DNA from: Paragordius varius
Lineage: Eukaryota > Nematomorpha
NCBI GenBank assembly: GCA_964247055.1
Contig: OZ176058.1
Location: forward strand, 682,001 to 746,000
Length of the DNA stretch: 64,000 nucleotides
Direction of reading: 5' to 3'
Made by a program: the position numbers and the translations under genes. Positions 25,493 to 33,994 of the stretch are shown here, in pieces (the first letter of the stretch is position 1; each line of letters begins with the position of its first letter). The notes beneath the pieces were generated by a model. That model had not been told where the DNA came from and made no database searches. It saw only the letters and a list, made by a program, of their open reading frames with translations.

Positions 25493-27565
25493 TATATATA
25501 CAGTCATGTATCCTTTATTTAATCAAAAATTTATTTTTTTTCATTAAATAGGGGTAAAATAATTTGGTAAAGAATAAAAAAAACAAGAGTTCTATGGTAA
25601 TTCTTATAATTTTTGGTGAATATGATATTGTTTAATACCCATAGAGCTCTTGTTTTTTTTTGCATTCTTCCTTAAACAATTCAAATTCACCCTTGAATAA
25701 TTCAAATTCCCCCTTAAACAATTCAAATTCACCCTCGAACAATTCAAGTTTACCCCTAACTAAAATATATGTTTTTTAAGATTAAAAATTACCAATATTT
25801 CTATATGTTTTCAAAAAATAAAAATTTTGTATTAAATTAAAATAATAGTGAAAAAATAAATAACTATGCCATAAAGATGTATTTCATATTAATAATGAGT
25901 TAATTAGTTCAAAAACACATAATTTTTGTTTAGGGTGATTTTGAATTGTTCAAGGGTGAATGAACTGTAAATGGTATAATTTGTATTCTCGTAAAATTTA
26001 TTAAATTCAAACTATATCCAAAATTTTCGATACACGAGAGTATTTTTTTCAATGGATTAACTAAGATAAAAGAAAATAATAATAAGATTGATTTAAACAA
26101 AATTTGAAAAATATAATTTATTTTCTTTTATTCTAGTTAATCCATTGAAAAAGATACTCTCATGTATCGAAAATTTTGGATATAGTTTGAATTTAATAAA
26201 TTTTACGAGAATACAAATTATACCATTTACAGTTCAAATTCACCCTTAAACAATTCAAATTCACCCTTGAACAATTCAAATTCACCCTAAACATAAATTA
26301 TGTGTTTTTGAACTAATATAACTCATTATTAGTATGAAATACATCTTTATGTCATAGTTATTTATTTTTTCACTATTATTTTAATTTAATACAAAATTTT
26401 TATTTTTTGAAAACATATAGAAATATTGGTAATTTTTAATCTTAAAAAACATATATTTTAGTTAGGGGTAAACTTGAATTGTTCGAGGGTGAATTTGAAT
26501 TGTTCAAGGGTGAATTTGAACTGTAAATGGTATATATATAAAATGTTTAGAATAGAATAAGAAACAATTAATATATATATTGTTAAAAACCAAATATACG
26601 TCTTCCCACCATTCAATGCCACTATCCGTGATATTATGATGAGTCTCAGTTAAGTTAAAAAATTCTGTCAAATTATTATTTGAGCTAGAAATTTCAAGTT
26701 TGGTATTTTTTGTATTATCCATTATTCCATTAAACATTATACGATCAGGTTGATAAGTTTGATTTGAACTTTTCAAAAATGGCGTGGAAAAGGTCTTTTT
26801 ATTTTTTGTTATTATAATGTTTTCTTCACCACAATAATCAAAATTGTCGGCTAAAAAATCATCCAAAACAAATAATGTATTATTTGCAAAGTTTAAATTC
26901 TGAGTAATACATTTTTCTTCCGGATTTTTTACGGGTTCAAAAAACTTTTTGAAATCATTTGTTTTATCATTTATTGTTGCAGTTTTTGTCGAATTTGTGT
27001 TTAAAAAATTTGTTTCGTTTGTGTTTGAGTTTGAAATAGCGTCAGACGATACATTTATAATGTCCGTTATAAAAGACGCAGACGAACACAAATTTGAAGA
27101 AATATTATTATTGTTGAAATTATTTTGCAATTTTTCGGCAAATGCGTATTCAGAATGATCAAAAACTTTAATATTCACCTCCTTTGTAAAAGATTTTTCT
27201 GTTATTGGAATACCAGAAAGATAATAATTCGAAAAATTTTGGACTTGGCTGGATTCTGAATGTTTCAAGTAATTTACATTATTCCCATAACTATTAGAAT
27301 CTTTGATATGTTGTTCAGCGTTGGTAAAAAAGTCAGAAAATAATGGTTTTGTTTCAATGTCACAATTTGAAGTTTCCATTAAAGTTAAATTTGGATTTTT
27401 GGTTAAAATATCACCATTTTTAACATTCATCATATCATGGTTAATTAAGTCAACGTTATAGGACTTTAGTGGTTTGAGAAAATACCTTTTCTCATGTGGG
27501 CTATAATTTGAAAAGGGTTCTAATAAAGTCCCTTGACTATTATTTTCGACTGATATCCAAGGCAT
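5360..27565 (-). CDS. TOX: TOX-family HMG-box protein, seven coding exons
   Basis: Predicted nuclear DNA-binding protein of the TOX family. I joined seven exons on the minus strand: 27565-26600, 21464-20848, 18684-18549, 13276-13175, 12013-11800, 10277-9970 and 5536-5360. All junctions have GT/AG borders and matching phases, giving 2520 nt and 839 residues. Residues about 521-594 form an HMG box: [17 protein letters not shown], then a helix 2 with [13 protein letters not shown], then [12 protein letters not shown]. This is almost word for word the TOX type. The C-terminus has C-x4-C (801, 806) and [11 protein letters not shown] (828-838), matching the YCSNECVVKHC block of TOX3/TOX4. The remainder is Asn/Ser-rich and poorly conserved, so the protein is longer than the vertebrate 520-620 aa. 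Introns of about 0.9 to 5.3 kb are filled with echoes of neighbouring exons and MITEs. TOX proteins bind chromatin and regulate transcription; the role here is by homology only. Confidence 0.94.
5561..5738. mobile_element. MITE family C (CAGTAGCGTATGG), between TA
   Basis: Inverted ends CAGTAGCGTATGGCATAAAA and its complement at 5719-5738, flanked by TA in a (TA)n tract. The CAGT ends and TA target suggest a Tc1/mariner-type MITE. It sits just upstream (minus sense) of the last TOX exon. Confidence 0.88.
5810..6335. mobile_element. MITE family A split by a nested family B copy
   Basis: Outer ends ACAGTAAAAATGATAAATTA and AGATTTTACTGTAAAA. A family B element (5884-6204) sits inside it. The nesting dates family B insertion after family A here. 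Confidence 0.78.
5884..6204. mobile_element. MITE family B, nested
   Basis: Ends ATACTATTTACAATTCAAAT and inverted TAAACTGTAAATGGTATA; about four 21-bp units in the left arm. It carries the internal TTATAATGCTG...CTATGCGCCATAAAG block common to the family. Confidence 0.88.
6450..9880 (-). repeat. About 18 echoes of TOX exon 6 donor end in intron 6
   Basis: Plus-strand word TTTACATTTCCTGGAACAAG followed by GAGATTTGAATAATTAATAT is the reverse complement of the last bases of exon 6 and its GTAAA donor. Copies occur near 6455, 6573, 6715, 6913, 7123, 7286, 7465, 7671, 7851, 8128, 8480, 8713, 8951, 9224, 9466, 9629 and 9824. The copies at 8713, 9466 and 9824 extend about 60 bases into the exon (TTGCTTGTCATTCGATAAAA). 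Filler between them repeats AACCAATAAAAACCAAAA words and a segment with CAACAACCGTTTAAGGTAAT. Confidence 0.93.
9970..10277 (-). CDS. TOX: TOX exon 6 (Asn-rich linker)
   Basis: Acceptor TTATCTTAG, donor GGAAAT|GTAAAT. 308 nt, open in the frame set by exon 5. It encodes [16 protein letters not shown] at its start and ends ...[10 protein letters not shown]. No domain. Its last 20 to 60 bases plus the donor are the source of the long echo array at 6450-9880. Confidence 0.88.
10324..10545. mobile_element. MITE family D, right end lost
   Basis: Starts CAGTCATGTATCCTTTATTT. Inner arms GGAAAAAACAAAAAGAGCTC and its complement form a hairpin. The right terminal repeat is missing next to the second copy. 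Confidence 0.8.
10586..10832. mobile_element. MITE family D, complete, between TA
   Basis: CAGTCATGTATCCTTTATTT at the left and its near-perfect complement ending GGATACCTGACTG at the right, with TA flanks; inner AAGAGCTCTAT arms pair. Confidence 0.88.
10955..11067. mobile_element. Palindromic MITE family F
   Basis: TGGCAATTTGCAACACAAGA...GTGTATGG pairs with CCCATACACTA...TTGCGAATTGCCCA, leaving a short loop around TTGTTTATTCCCC. A distant relative may lie at 58822-58957. Confidence 0.75.
11308..11570. mobile_element. MITE family B copy
   Basis: Ends ATGCCATTTATAATTTAAAT and GAATTGTAAATGGTAT, 21-bp units in both arms, internal AACTATGTCATAAGAATATA block. Confidence 0.87.
11571..11799. other. 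3' side of TOX exon 5 (intron 5)
   Basis: Three diverged copies of a unit with TATATACTCTAAAAATCA-type sequence (near 11590, 11680 and 11740) and a (TA)n tract. They are not clearly related to the exon. Confidence 0.5.
11800..12013 (-). CDS. TOX: TOX exon 5 (Asn-rich linker)
   Basis: Acceptor TTTTTAG before ACTGGCGAAGG, donor A|GTATAT (phase 1, matched by exon 6). It encodes [20 protein letters not shown] and then an Asn-rich tail. There is no domain. Support comes from phase agreement on both sides, higher GC than its surroundings, and three diverged copies of its acceptor end in the preceding intron. The donor is less certain than the acceptor. Confidence 0.85.
12448..13050 (-). repeat. 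Three echoes of TOX exon 5 acceptor end in intron 4
   Basis: 12448-12488, 12683-12718 and 13011-13050 repeat, on the minus strand, AG plus ACTGGCGAAGG...TATAAACCATTT, the first 40 bases of exon 5. The first and third keep the AG. Shared filler includes a CGCATAGTCAAAAAATACTA word near 12410 and 12970. Confidence 0.9.
13175..13276 (-). CDS. TOX: TOX exon 4 (HMG box helix 3)
   Basis: 102 nt, acceptor TTCTTAG, donor GGAAAA|GTTTGC, phase 0 at both ends. It encodes [20 protein letters not shown] followed by RMKNSS, the third helix of the TOX HMG box. I saw no echo of this exon. Confidence 0.95.
13420..13712. mobile_element. MITE family A copy
   Basis: GTGACATAAACGGATAAAAC...TAAAGACAA at the left and TTTTGTCCGTTAAAATTTAA at the right, diverged ends. 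Confidence 0.7.
13723..13990. mobile_element. MITE family B copy
   Basis: Ends ATACCATTTACAATTCAAAT and GAATTGTAAATGGTAA; three 21-bp units in the left arm, one in the right; internal ATGGCGCGCATAGTTTATTA. Confidence 0.88.
14130..17840. repeat. Higher-order repeats filling TOX intron 3
   Basis: Between the exon echoes, words such as AAGGGTGAATTTGAATTGTA, CAATCCTTTGTTC, AAAATACGTTTTTAAA and CTATGTCCTATAAATAAAAT recur many times in the same order. This marks diverged tandem units of several hundred bases. They include fragments of the 21-bp-repeat MITE ends. No gene is seen. Confidence 0.8.
14336..14850. repeat. 21-bp minisatellite (AACTTGAAATGTTCAAGGACC type)
   Basis: About two dozen imperfect 21-bp units of the TTCAAGGACCAACTTGAAAT kind inside TOX intron 3. 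The same unit forms the array at 4440-5290, short runs at 17605-17700 and the element end at 62530. Open frames through it are repeat artefacts. Confidence 0.88.
18549..18684 (-). CDS. TOX: TOX exon 3 (HMG box helices 1-2)
   Basis: 136 nt, acceptor TATATAG, donor GAG|GTTTTT. It encodes 45 residues beginning [20 protein letters not shown], then [16 protein letters not shown] and QPRKE. This is the best-conserved part of the protein and identifies the family. Diverged copies of its 3' end lie at 17850-17911, 17250-17313, 16430-16490 and 14005-14040. A copy of its 5' end lies near 19371-19440. Confidence 0.96.
18690..19260. repeat. Tandem units of about 170 bases next to TOX exon 3
   Basis: Units with CAACGAGTAGGCTTTTAAAA, ACCATATACAATC and CAGGGGTCAA recur near 18770, 18940, 19110 and again near 19880-19940. 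They include the left end of the hAT-like element that starts at 19259, so the duplications came after or together with that insertion. Confidence 0.8.
19371..19460 (-). repeat. Echo of TOX exon 3 acceptor end
   Basis: The plus-strand word TTTATAGCGGCTTGAGTATC and what follows to AGGTCTATATATTAAATA match the real exon 3 start and its upstream intron at 18634-18700, with a small deletion in the coding part. The acceptor AG is kept. Confidence 0.9.
19503..19832. mobile_element. MITE family B copy nested in the hAT-like element
   Basis: Ends ATACCATTTACAGTTCAAAT and GAATTGTAAATGGTAAT, six or so 21-bp units in the left arm against one on the right, a mild arm asymmetry. Confidence 0.87.
20336..20940 (-). 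repeat. Tandem duplication carrying an echo of TOX exon 2 donor end
   Basis: The segment starting near 20336 (GTCATTTTATCTCAAATACC...) recurs about 310 bases on. The first unit ends in a copy (20537-20606) of the last 65 bases of exon 2, for [17 protein letters not shown]. In the copy the donor has changed to AATTTT; only the real exon at 20848 keeps AA|GTTATT. Confidence 0.92.
20848..21464 (-). CDS. TOX: TOX exon 2 (low-complexity region and start of HMG box)
   Basis: Acceptor TATAATAG before ACTGGATC, donor GTTATT after CCACAAAA, ending in phase 2. It encodes [12 protein letters not shown], a long Ser/Asn-rich stretch, then [14 protein letters not shown], the basic lead-in typical of TOX HMG boxes. 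The split lysine codon is completed by the first base of exon 3. Translating past the donor gives only a short hydrophobic tail. Confidence 0.93.
21465..22433. other. TOX intron 1, 3' part
   Basis: No gene or clear element. Slightly less AT-rich than the MITE regions, with a weak inverted pair TCTTATTAAAGAAAAC / TCTAATAAGACCATC near 22270-22365. Confidence 0.5.
22434..22728. mobile_element. MITE family B, diverged
   Basis: ATACTATTAACAGTTCAAAA at the left; the right arm has about five 21-bp units (GGGTGAATTTAAATTGTTTA). Termini partly lost. Confidence 0.75.
22870..23184. mobile_element. MITE family A, complete
   Basis: ACAGTAAAAATTAAAATTAT at the left and TTCAATTTTTACTGTAAT at the right, with ATAAAGACA arms and the TGTGTTACCAATTTACATTT internal block. 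A good reference copy of the family. Confidence 0.88.
23353..23536. mobile_element. MITE family E, complete
   Basis: CAGTTTGAAAAAGTATATAT at the left pairs with ATATACTTACTTAAACTG at the right; inner GCTAGAAAGTTATTAATTAT and GCCCCCTTTGTT. TA flanks. Confidence 0.83.
23696..23881. mobile_element. MITE family E, diverged copy
   Basis: Shares GCTAGAAAGTT, GCCAATATTACTGCCCCCTT and CTTATATACTTACTTACATT with the copy at 23353. The 60-base segment to the right of each (ATTTTTAATCTATAT...CCTTAAAACCAATTTTTTCT) is also repeated, so element plus flank were duplicated together. Confidence 0.8.
24127..24168. repeat. (TA)n microsatellite
   Basis: About 20 TA units. Comparable long tracts lie at 25021-25082, 1868-1900, 35046-35080, 35103-35134 and 54652-54687; MITEs often start inside such tracts. 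Confidence 0.95.
24232..24366. mobile_element. MITE family C copy
   Basis: CAGTAGAGTATGGCATAAAA and the inverted ATACCATAGGCTACTG, TA-flanked; a short internal deletion compared with the other copies. Confidence 0.83.
24470..24644. mobile_element. MITE family C copy
   Basis: CAGTAGCGTATGTCATAAAA at the left and GACATACGGTACTG at the right, internal TCTGGATATGTGTATATAC. Confidence 0.83.
24645..25080. other. TOX intron 1 spacer
   Basis: Nothing recognised apart from the 60-bp (TA)n tract at its end. Confidence 0.5.
25081..25414. mobile_element. MITE family B copy at the end of a (TA)n tract
   Basis: ATACCATTTACAATTTAAAT and inverted GAACTGTAAATGGTCTA, three 21-bp units per arm. Confidence 0.87.
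25501..25669. mobile_element. MITE family D, right half lost
   Basis: Starts CAGTCATGTATCCTTTATTT; hairpin arms with AACAAGAGTTCTATGG and CATAGAGCTCTTGTTTTT; then abruptly replaced by family B arm sequence. Confidence 0.8.
25670..25977. mobile_element. MITE family B, left end truncated
   Basis: Four 21-bp units at the left without the ACCATTTAC terminus; right end GAACTGTAAATGGTATA intact. Confidence 0.82.
25978..26219. mobile_element. Near-perfect 242-bp palindromic element
   Basis: AATTTGTATTCTCGTAAAAT...CAATGGATTAACTA pairs with TAGTTAATCCATTG...ATTTTACGAGAATACAAATT over about 100 bases per arm, with only a few differences. It lies exactly between the right end of one family B copy and the left end of the next. 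Confidence 0.85.
26220..26532. mobile_element. MITE family B copy next to TOX exon 1
   Basis: ATACCATTTACAGTTCAAAT and inverted GAACTGTAAATGGTATA, three 21-bp units per arm. It ends about 70 bases from the donor of exon 1. Confidence 0.88.
26600..27565 (-). CDS. TOX: TOX exon 1 (N-terminal 322 codons)
   Basis: Starts at the ATG at 27565-27563 ([10 protein letters not shown]). The frame stays open further upstream, but the conceptual extension is hydrophobic and AT-rich, and no acceptor AG lies close before the ATG, so I take it as the first coding exon. It ends in GIEWWED at a GTATAT donor (phase 0), which fits the phase-0 acceptor of exon 2. Asn/Ser/Phe-rich, no domain seen. Its membership in the TOX gene rests on strand, phase, composition and the lack of another partner. 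Confidence 0.75.
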
Positions 27566-28850
27566 TGTGACGATTTTTCGATTTTGGCAAAATATGAATT
27601 TAATAATAAATATAACGGCTAAATATTGAAACAACGTATCTGATTCCGAAAAAAACGCCAAAAATATTGGGGGATAGATGTTTAAAATAAGTTTTTCCTT
27701 AAAAATTATAAGAAAAATGGGTTTTTGCCCCAAAGAGAGAAGTTAGATAAAAATTTAACTTTTCAAAAAGTAAGAAAAAAAGATAAACTGTTGCCACAAT
27801 ACAATGTCGTTTTATAAATTAAAGAATTTGTGATTTCAACAATTTATTTCCAGAAAAACTGTCGTTTGTATTATTTGTCACAGGGAATAAATACTTTTTT
27901 GAATAAAATAAATTTTAAATAATATAATTAAATTAAACATTTTAACCGTTTATATATATTTGTATAAAAAATATGATTTATGGTTAATAAAGGTAAGTGG
28001 TATAATTTCATATCATAAAATAAATGTTAACATAAAAAACAGTGACATTGTACTTTGCAATTGTCAATGTACACAATATATATATATTTATATATATAAA
28101 ACAATGTTAAATTGTTAATAATAATTTTATAAAAAATATTTTTATAAAAATTAATATTTTTAAAATATTTATATAAAAAATAATATTTTTAAAATATTTA
28201 TATAAAAAATAATATTTAAAACTTTTATTCAAAATTTACAAATAATTCTTAAATCACCGTTTATTGAATCAACCACAGTAAAAGATCAATTTAAATCTCA
28301 TTTTACTTATAAAATTTCAATTTTATTATTGAATATTAAATAATTTTATATTCTTACAATATAACTTTCACTGTAATCTAAATATTTTTACAGTAAAGAG
28401 AATTATTATTGGTTATAAAAAAGTCTTTTGATTGGTGAGAATAGAAAAATCTAAATGTTAAAAACGCAAAAAATATTTATTATTAAATAAATATATAATT
28501 TTTAAAACTAATTATTCCTACAATATAACTTTCACTGTAATTTAAATATTTTTTCAACAAAAAGAATTTAAATTGGTTATTAACATCTTTTAATTGGTGA
28601 AAGAATATAGAAAATATAAGCAAAAAAAAGCAAAATCATATTCATTTTTACTGCAATATTAACCAAGTTTAAGACCACTTACAGTTCAAATAATATTTAT
28701 TACCTTTTAATAATTTTTCTTATGATTTGTCTTTTATAAAACATAGGAAAAAAAGAAAGATAGAAAGGGATTGCAAATGAATATGTCATATAAAACAACA
28801 TAAAACTTTCTACGACATAAAATTTCATTCTATTCTGTTTTAAACCAGGG
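27566..28850 (-). other. 5' flank of the TOX gene
   Basis: 27566-27900 is less AT-rich and probably holds the 5' UTR and promoter; no core promoter element can be assigned. 28120-28215 is a short tandem of TTTTTAAAATATTTATATAA. 28370-28560 has two diverged copies of a unit with CTTTCACTGTAATCTAAATA and TTATTATTGGTTAT. Confidence 0.5.
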
Positions 28851-29659
28851 TCAAAGTTTTTTATTGAACTTAGAAATATTTATGACAAGTTATTTACAGT
28901 AGCGTATGGCATAAAACAATGTTGGTCCATAATAAATGAATAAAAAAATGTTTAGTTTTAAAAAAACAAGGGAAATGTATTTACTCAAAAAACATATTTT
29001 TATTCCATTTTATGGACTAATGATGTTTTATACCATATGCTACTGTATATTCTGTTTGAATCAGAGTTAAAGTTTTGTATTGAACTTCGAAATATTTATG
29101 ACAAGTTATTTACAATAGCGTATGGCATAAAACAATAATATGCCATAAAATAGATTATTTTATAAAAACAAGGCTACTTGTATATACCACACATATCCCT
29201 AATATCCCACCTTGTGTTTTTAAAAAAAAATTTTTTTTTTCTTTTATGGACTAATATTGTTTTATGTCATACGCTACTGTATATTTTGTTTTTATCAGGG
29301 TCAAAGTTTCGTATTGAACTTCGAAATATTTATAACATGTTATATACAGTAGCGTATGGCATAATACAATATTAGTCCAAAAATAGAATTTTTTATAAAA
29401 AAAGCCTATTCACATATCCATAATATATCCTCTGGTTTTTTTAAAAAATGACATTTTTTCTTTTATGGACTAATAATATTTTATGTCATACGCTACTGTA
29501 TATTCTGTTTAAACCAGGGTCAAAGTCTCGTATTAAACTACAATTTGAAAAGAAATATGTATGACAAGTTATATACAGTAGCGTATGGCATAAAACATCA
29601 TTATTCCATAATAAATGAATAAAAAATGTTTTTTTTCAAAATACATGGAGGGATATTAT

Positions 29660-29696
<37 letters not shown>

Positions 29697-29785
29697 AATA
29701 CGCTGGTTTTTTTTAAACCAAACATTTTTTATGCTATTTTATGGACTAATAATGTTTTTGTCATACGCTACTGTATACACTGTGT
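28840..29785. repeat. Four tandem copies of MITE family C plus its flank
   Basis: A unit of about 216-234 bases, made of a flank (CCAGGGTCAAAGTTT...TATGACAAGTTAT) and a whole CAGTAGCGTATGG MITE, is repeated head to tail. The MITEs are 28897-29045, 29113-29279, 29347-29498 and 29576-29773. Flank and MITE repeat together, so this is tandem duplication, not repeated insertion. Confidence 0.9.
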
Positions 29786-29798
29786 TCAATATTTAATA

Positions 29799-29988
29799 CA
29801 GTATGAGTAAGTATATATATTGCTATAAAGTTATTAATTATTAAAAGAGAATTATTTTTGGTTAATAATATAGTAGTAAAAAGTGAAAATATAACTAAAA
29901 GCCAATAATACTGCCCCCTTTGTTGTTTGATACTATTTGGCAATAATTAATAACTTTCTAGGAATGTATACTTACTTAATCATACTAC
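29799..29988. mobile_element. MITE family E copy
   Basis: CAGTATGAGTAAGTATATAT at the left and GTATACTTACTTAATCATAC at the right; inner AAAGTTATTAATTATTAAAA and TACTGCCCCCTTTGTTG. The open frame over it is the palindrome. Confidence 0.82.
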
Positions 29989-29999
29989 TATTTTTAACA

Positions 30000-30654
30000 A
30001 TATCTGAATTTAAAAAATAATTTCAATATTTATAAATTAATAAATAATTTAAAATTATATATATAAATTAATATATATATATATATATATAAATATATAT
30101 ATAAACATTAATAAATAATTTAAAACTATATTTTCACTTGTACGCGCAAAAAAGTAAAAATGAAAAGTCAAAATTCTACAGAGAAAGGCAGATATTGTCA
30201 GAAATTTTAACCTTTTTCAAATGCAAACAAAAAATTTCATATATGCTTTTTTATTAGAAATTAATCGTAAAATAATATTAAGATTGTTTGATAATAATAA
30301 AAATAAATAAGGTCAAAAAACTGGAATAATGACATTTTATACATTTGTTTGATTGTAAGTGAGTTAGTTTGTTTGCTTGAATAAATATTAGTAATATTTA
30401 GTTTTAATTTATAAAGTTACAGTACTTTTAACTTGAAATTTTGAATTAAGGTCTATATTTTACAGTTTTATATTAAAAACAAATTACAATTAAAAAACCA
30501 AGTGTGATAAAAAAAATGTAATTATGAAAAAAATATTATTAATTGAACGATAAAAACATATGAATTTAGAGGTGTGTATTACAGCATTTCAAAATAACTA
30601 AAATTTTGAAATTTACATTTATCTTTTTTTCTAATAAAATGTAAAATTCCAACT

Positions 30655-30689
<35 letters not shown>

Positions 30690-31000
30690 TTAGTTCAAAT
30701 TTACCCTTAAACAATTCTTAAATCAAACAAAATTTCATTTTTTTAAAATTATAAAAATATAAGTAATTTTAATATTTAAAAATATAAAAATTTATTTGAG
30801 GGTAAATTTGAATTTTTAAATGAATTTGAATTGTAAATATTAAATAAACATATTTATTAACTAATAAAGTACGACGATATTATACTTTAAAGCTGGAAAT
30901 TTTTTATTCAATGGTAATTTTGAAATTTTAAATTAAGGTCCATATTTCACAGTTTTAGATATTCATTTTATAAAAAAAAATTAAAAAAACAAAGTGTGAT
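30000..31000. other. Spacer with a family B remnant
   Basis: No gene. A degraded family B copy lies at 30688-30840. A pair of diverged direct repeats (TTGAAATTTT(G)AATTAAGGTC, then ATATTTCACAGTTTTA and CAAAGTGTGATAAAAAA) occurs at about 30430-30520 and 30920-31005. Confidence 0.6.
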
Positions 31001-31009
31001 AAAAAAGAT

Positions 31010-31600
31010 GGTGAATTAAACTAAAAATACTAATTTTAAAACTTTTCAAAATTGTTGAATAATCTAATTTTTAAAATTTTTTTTAAAATGCTAAAAAATC
31101 TAAATTTTAGTTTTCCAAAGCTGAAAATGCTAAAATAATTTTTAAGTTAAAAAAAATGCTACGATATATATATATATATATATATGTATGTATAAATAAA
31201 TATTTAAAGTTTTTAAAAATGCGCAAAAATCTAAATTTAGTATTTTAAAATGCTATAATTGCTAAAAACCGAAAAAAACTTTTCAATTACACCAAAAAAA
31301 CTAAATTTTATTACTTTCCCGAAATTCTCAAAATGCTAAAAAAACTAATTTTCAAAATGCTCAAAATGCTAAAACTAAATTTTAAAACTTTTCAAAATGT
31401 TAAAAAAAAACAAAATTTAAATTCAATTATATATATATATATATATAATCTAAATTTTTTATAGTTTTTCAAAACGCTAAAAAAATCTTAATTTTAAAGC
31501 ATTTCAAAAAACTAAAAATTGCCAAAAAAAATCTAAATATTAAAACTTTTAACATTGCCAAAAAGACTAAAAAAACTAGATTTTCCGCATATTGTCTAAT
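31010..31600. repeat. Degenerate tandem repeat (TTTTCAAAATGCTAAAAA)
   Basis: More than ten imperfect units of about 40-50 bases with TTTTCAAAATGCTAAAAAAA and CTAAATTTTAAAAC. Interrupted by two (TA)n tracts. No coding potential. Confidence 0.75.
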
Positions 31601-31730
31601 ATTAAAATTAAACTCAAAGGACAAAAAAATGTAAACTCAAAGGACAAAAAAATGTAATAAAAAGGACACAAATATATAGTTTTAGAGGTTAATTTTTAAA
31701 CACATTACGTATGATCTATTAACCTTATAT

Positions 31731-33632
31731 ATGCATATATATCATCTCTAAAAAAATAAGTAATTAAATGACCAATCCATATATATATTTATATATATAT
31801 ATATATATTCATATAATGGTACACCCTTGTACGACACGCTTAATATAATCTAGAATTAATTTTGGTTAAAAAAAAATTTTAATTGGTTTTTTAAGAAAAA
31901 ATATTTAAAAATGTAAAAAAATTTTTGTCTTTTATGTTAAAAAAAATTTAAAAAGCTTTCAAAGAGTAACTTTATTAAAGGAAGTTATAATTGGTTAATA
32001 TAAATCTTTTTAAAAAGTATATAAATATTTAAATTTACACTTGAACAATTCAAATTCCCCCTTAAACAAATTTTATATGTATTCAATATAACTCATCATT
32101 AATATAATAGAAAATATTTCTTTTCAATTATAAATTATCTTTTTATTCAAGGATGAATTTGAATTGTTTAAGGGCAAATTCCAGCTGTAAATGGAATATT
32201 TACGTGAAATTCTGTTTTAACCAATATATATAACCTAAAAAGAAAATTATTTTTCATTATATATACATGCATATATCATCTCTAAAAAAATAAGTAATTA
32301 AATGACCAATCCATATATATATATATATATATATTCATATAATGGTACACCCTTGTACGACACGCTTAATATATATATTATAATCTATAAAAAAGTAAGT
32401 TTATTGGTTTAGAGGGAATATTAATTGGCTTTAAAAGAAAAAATTAAATGTAAAAATTTTTTGTTTTTTAGGTTTTATTGTTTAATTTGCTTTTCTATGT
32501 TTAATTAACATACCATTTACAAATCAAAATTACTCTTAAACAATTCAAATTGACCCTCAAATACTTTATATGTGTTATTTAGAATTAAAAATTAACTTTA
32601 TATAAAAATATGTTTTATTTAATTTTTTTGTTTATGTTGAATTAGTAACATACCGTTTTCAATTCAAATTCATCCTTGAACAATTCAAATTCACTCTAAA
32701 ATACATAATGTGTTTTTTAGTATTAAAAATTATCTTAATTTAATTTTTGTCTTAAAGAAATATTTTATAATAATATTTTTTTAGGGTAATTTTGATTATA
32801 ATATATGTTATATATTATAATCTAGTAAAGAATAATTTTATTGGTTTAAAAGACATATTAATTGGTTTATATGTAAAAAATATTTAAAATATAAAAAATT
32901 TTTGTGTTTTATTTGATTTTTTTGTCTTTTTTATGGTTAATTAGTATCATACCATTTACAATTCAAATTCACCCTTAAACACTTCAAACACCCTTGAACA
33001 ATTCAAATTCTAATTGAATAATTCAAATTGCCCCTAAAAATCATATATTAAGATTTAAAAATTTCTTTTATATTTTAATATATATCTTTAAAAAATATAT
33101 TTCATAAGAATTTATTTTTATGGTGATTTTGAATTGTAAATGGTAAATTTAAATCTAGTAAAGAATAACTTTATTGGTTAAGAGGAACATTAATTGGTTT
33201 ATAGATTATTTTAAAAACAAAAACAATTTGAAGTATTAATTTTTTGCCACAATTTATTTATATTTTTTTTTTAAATCTTAAGGCCATTTTAATTAAAGTT
33301 TACAATTTTTTACCTGTCTGTACATTCTTTATTACTACATATATTTTACCTAATATATATATATATATATATATCCAAATTTTTTAAAAAAGTTTAAGTT
33401 TTATATAATTTTTCACAATTTTAAGTCAAAAATTTAATTGAGAAATATATATATATATATATATATGAACTTTTTAATCCTGTACAAGGCTGTACCATTA
33501 TATTATTTATAAATATATATATATATAAATATATATGGTCATTTATACTTTTTATATACTGCTTTTTTATTTTAAAAGTATTTTATTTTAAGCATTTTTA
33601 ACTACCATTTAAGTCAGTTAAATTGCTTTTAG

Positions 33633-33665
<33 letters not shown>

Positions 33666-33952
33666 AAGGGTCTTTTTAAAAAAATGTGTAATTAACCAAT
33701 TATATTATAACTTCCGTTATTCTTTCAAAGCTTACTTATTTTTTTTTGAAATATATATTTTTACGACAAAAATCAATAAATAAAGGTAATTTGTAATACT
33801 AAAAAAACACATATAATGTATTTTAGGGGTGAATTTGAATTGTTTAAGGATGAGTTTGAACTGAAAATGGTATACTAAATAAACATTATTTTTTTTTAAA
33901 AATTTACGTTAATTTTTTTTCTATAAACCAATTAATAATCCCTCTAAACCAA

Positions 33953-33994
<42 letters not shown>

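Noticed and set aside
26949-27158. Plus-strand 69-codon frame
   Set aside because: Antisense shadow of TOX exon 1.
29761-29943. 60-codon minus-strand frame
   Set aside because: Lies over MITE family C and E termini.
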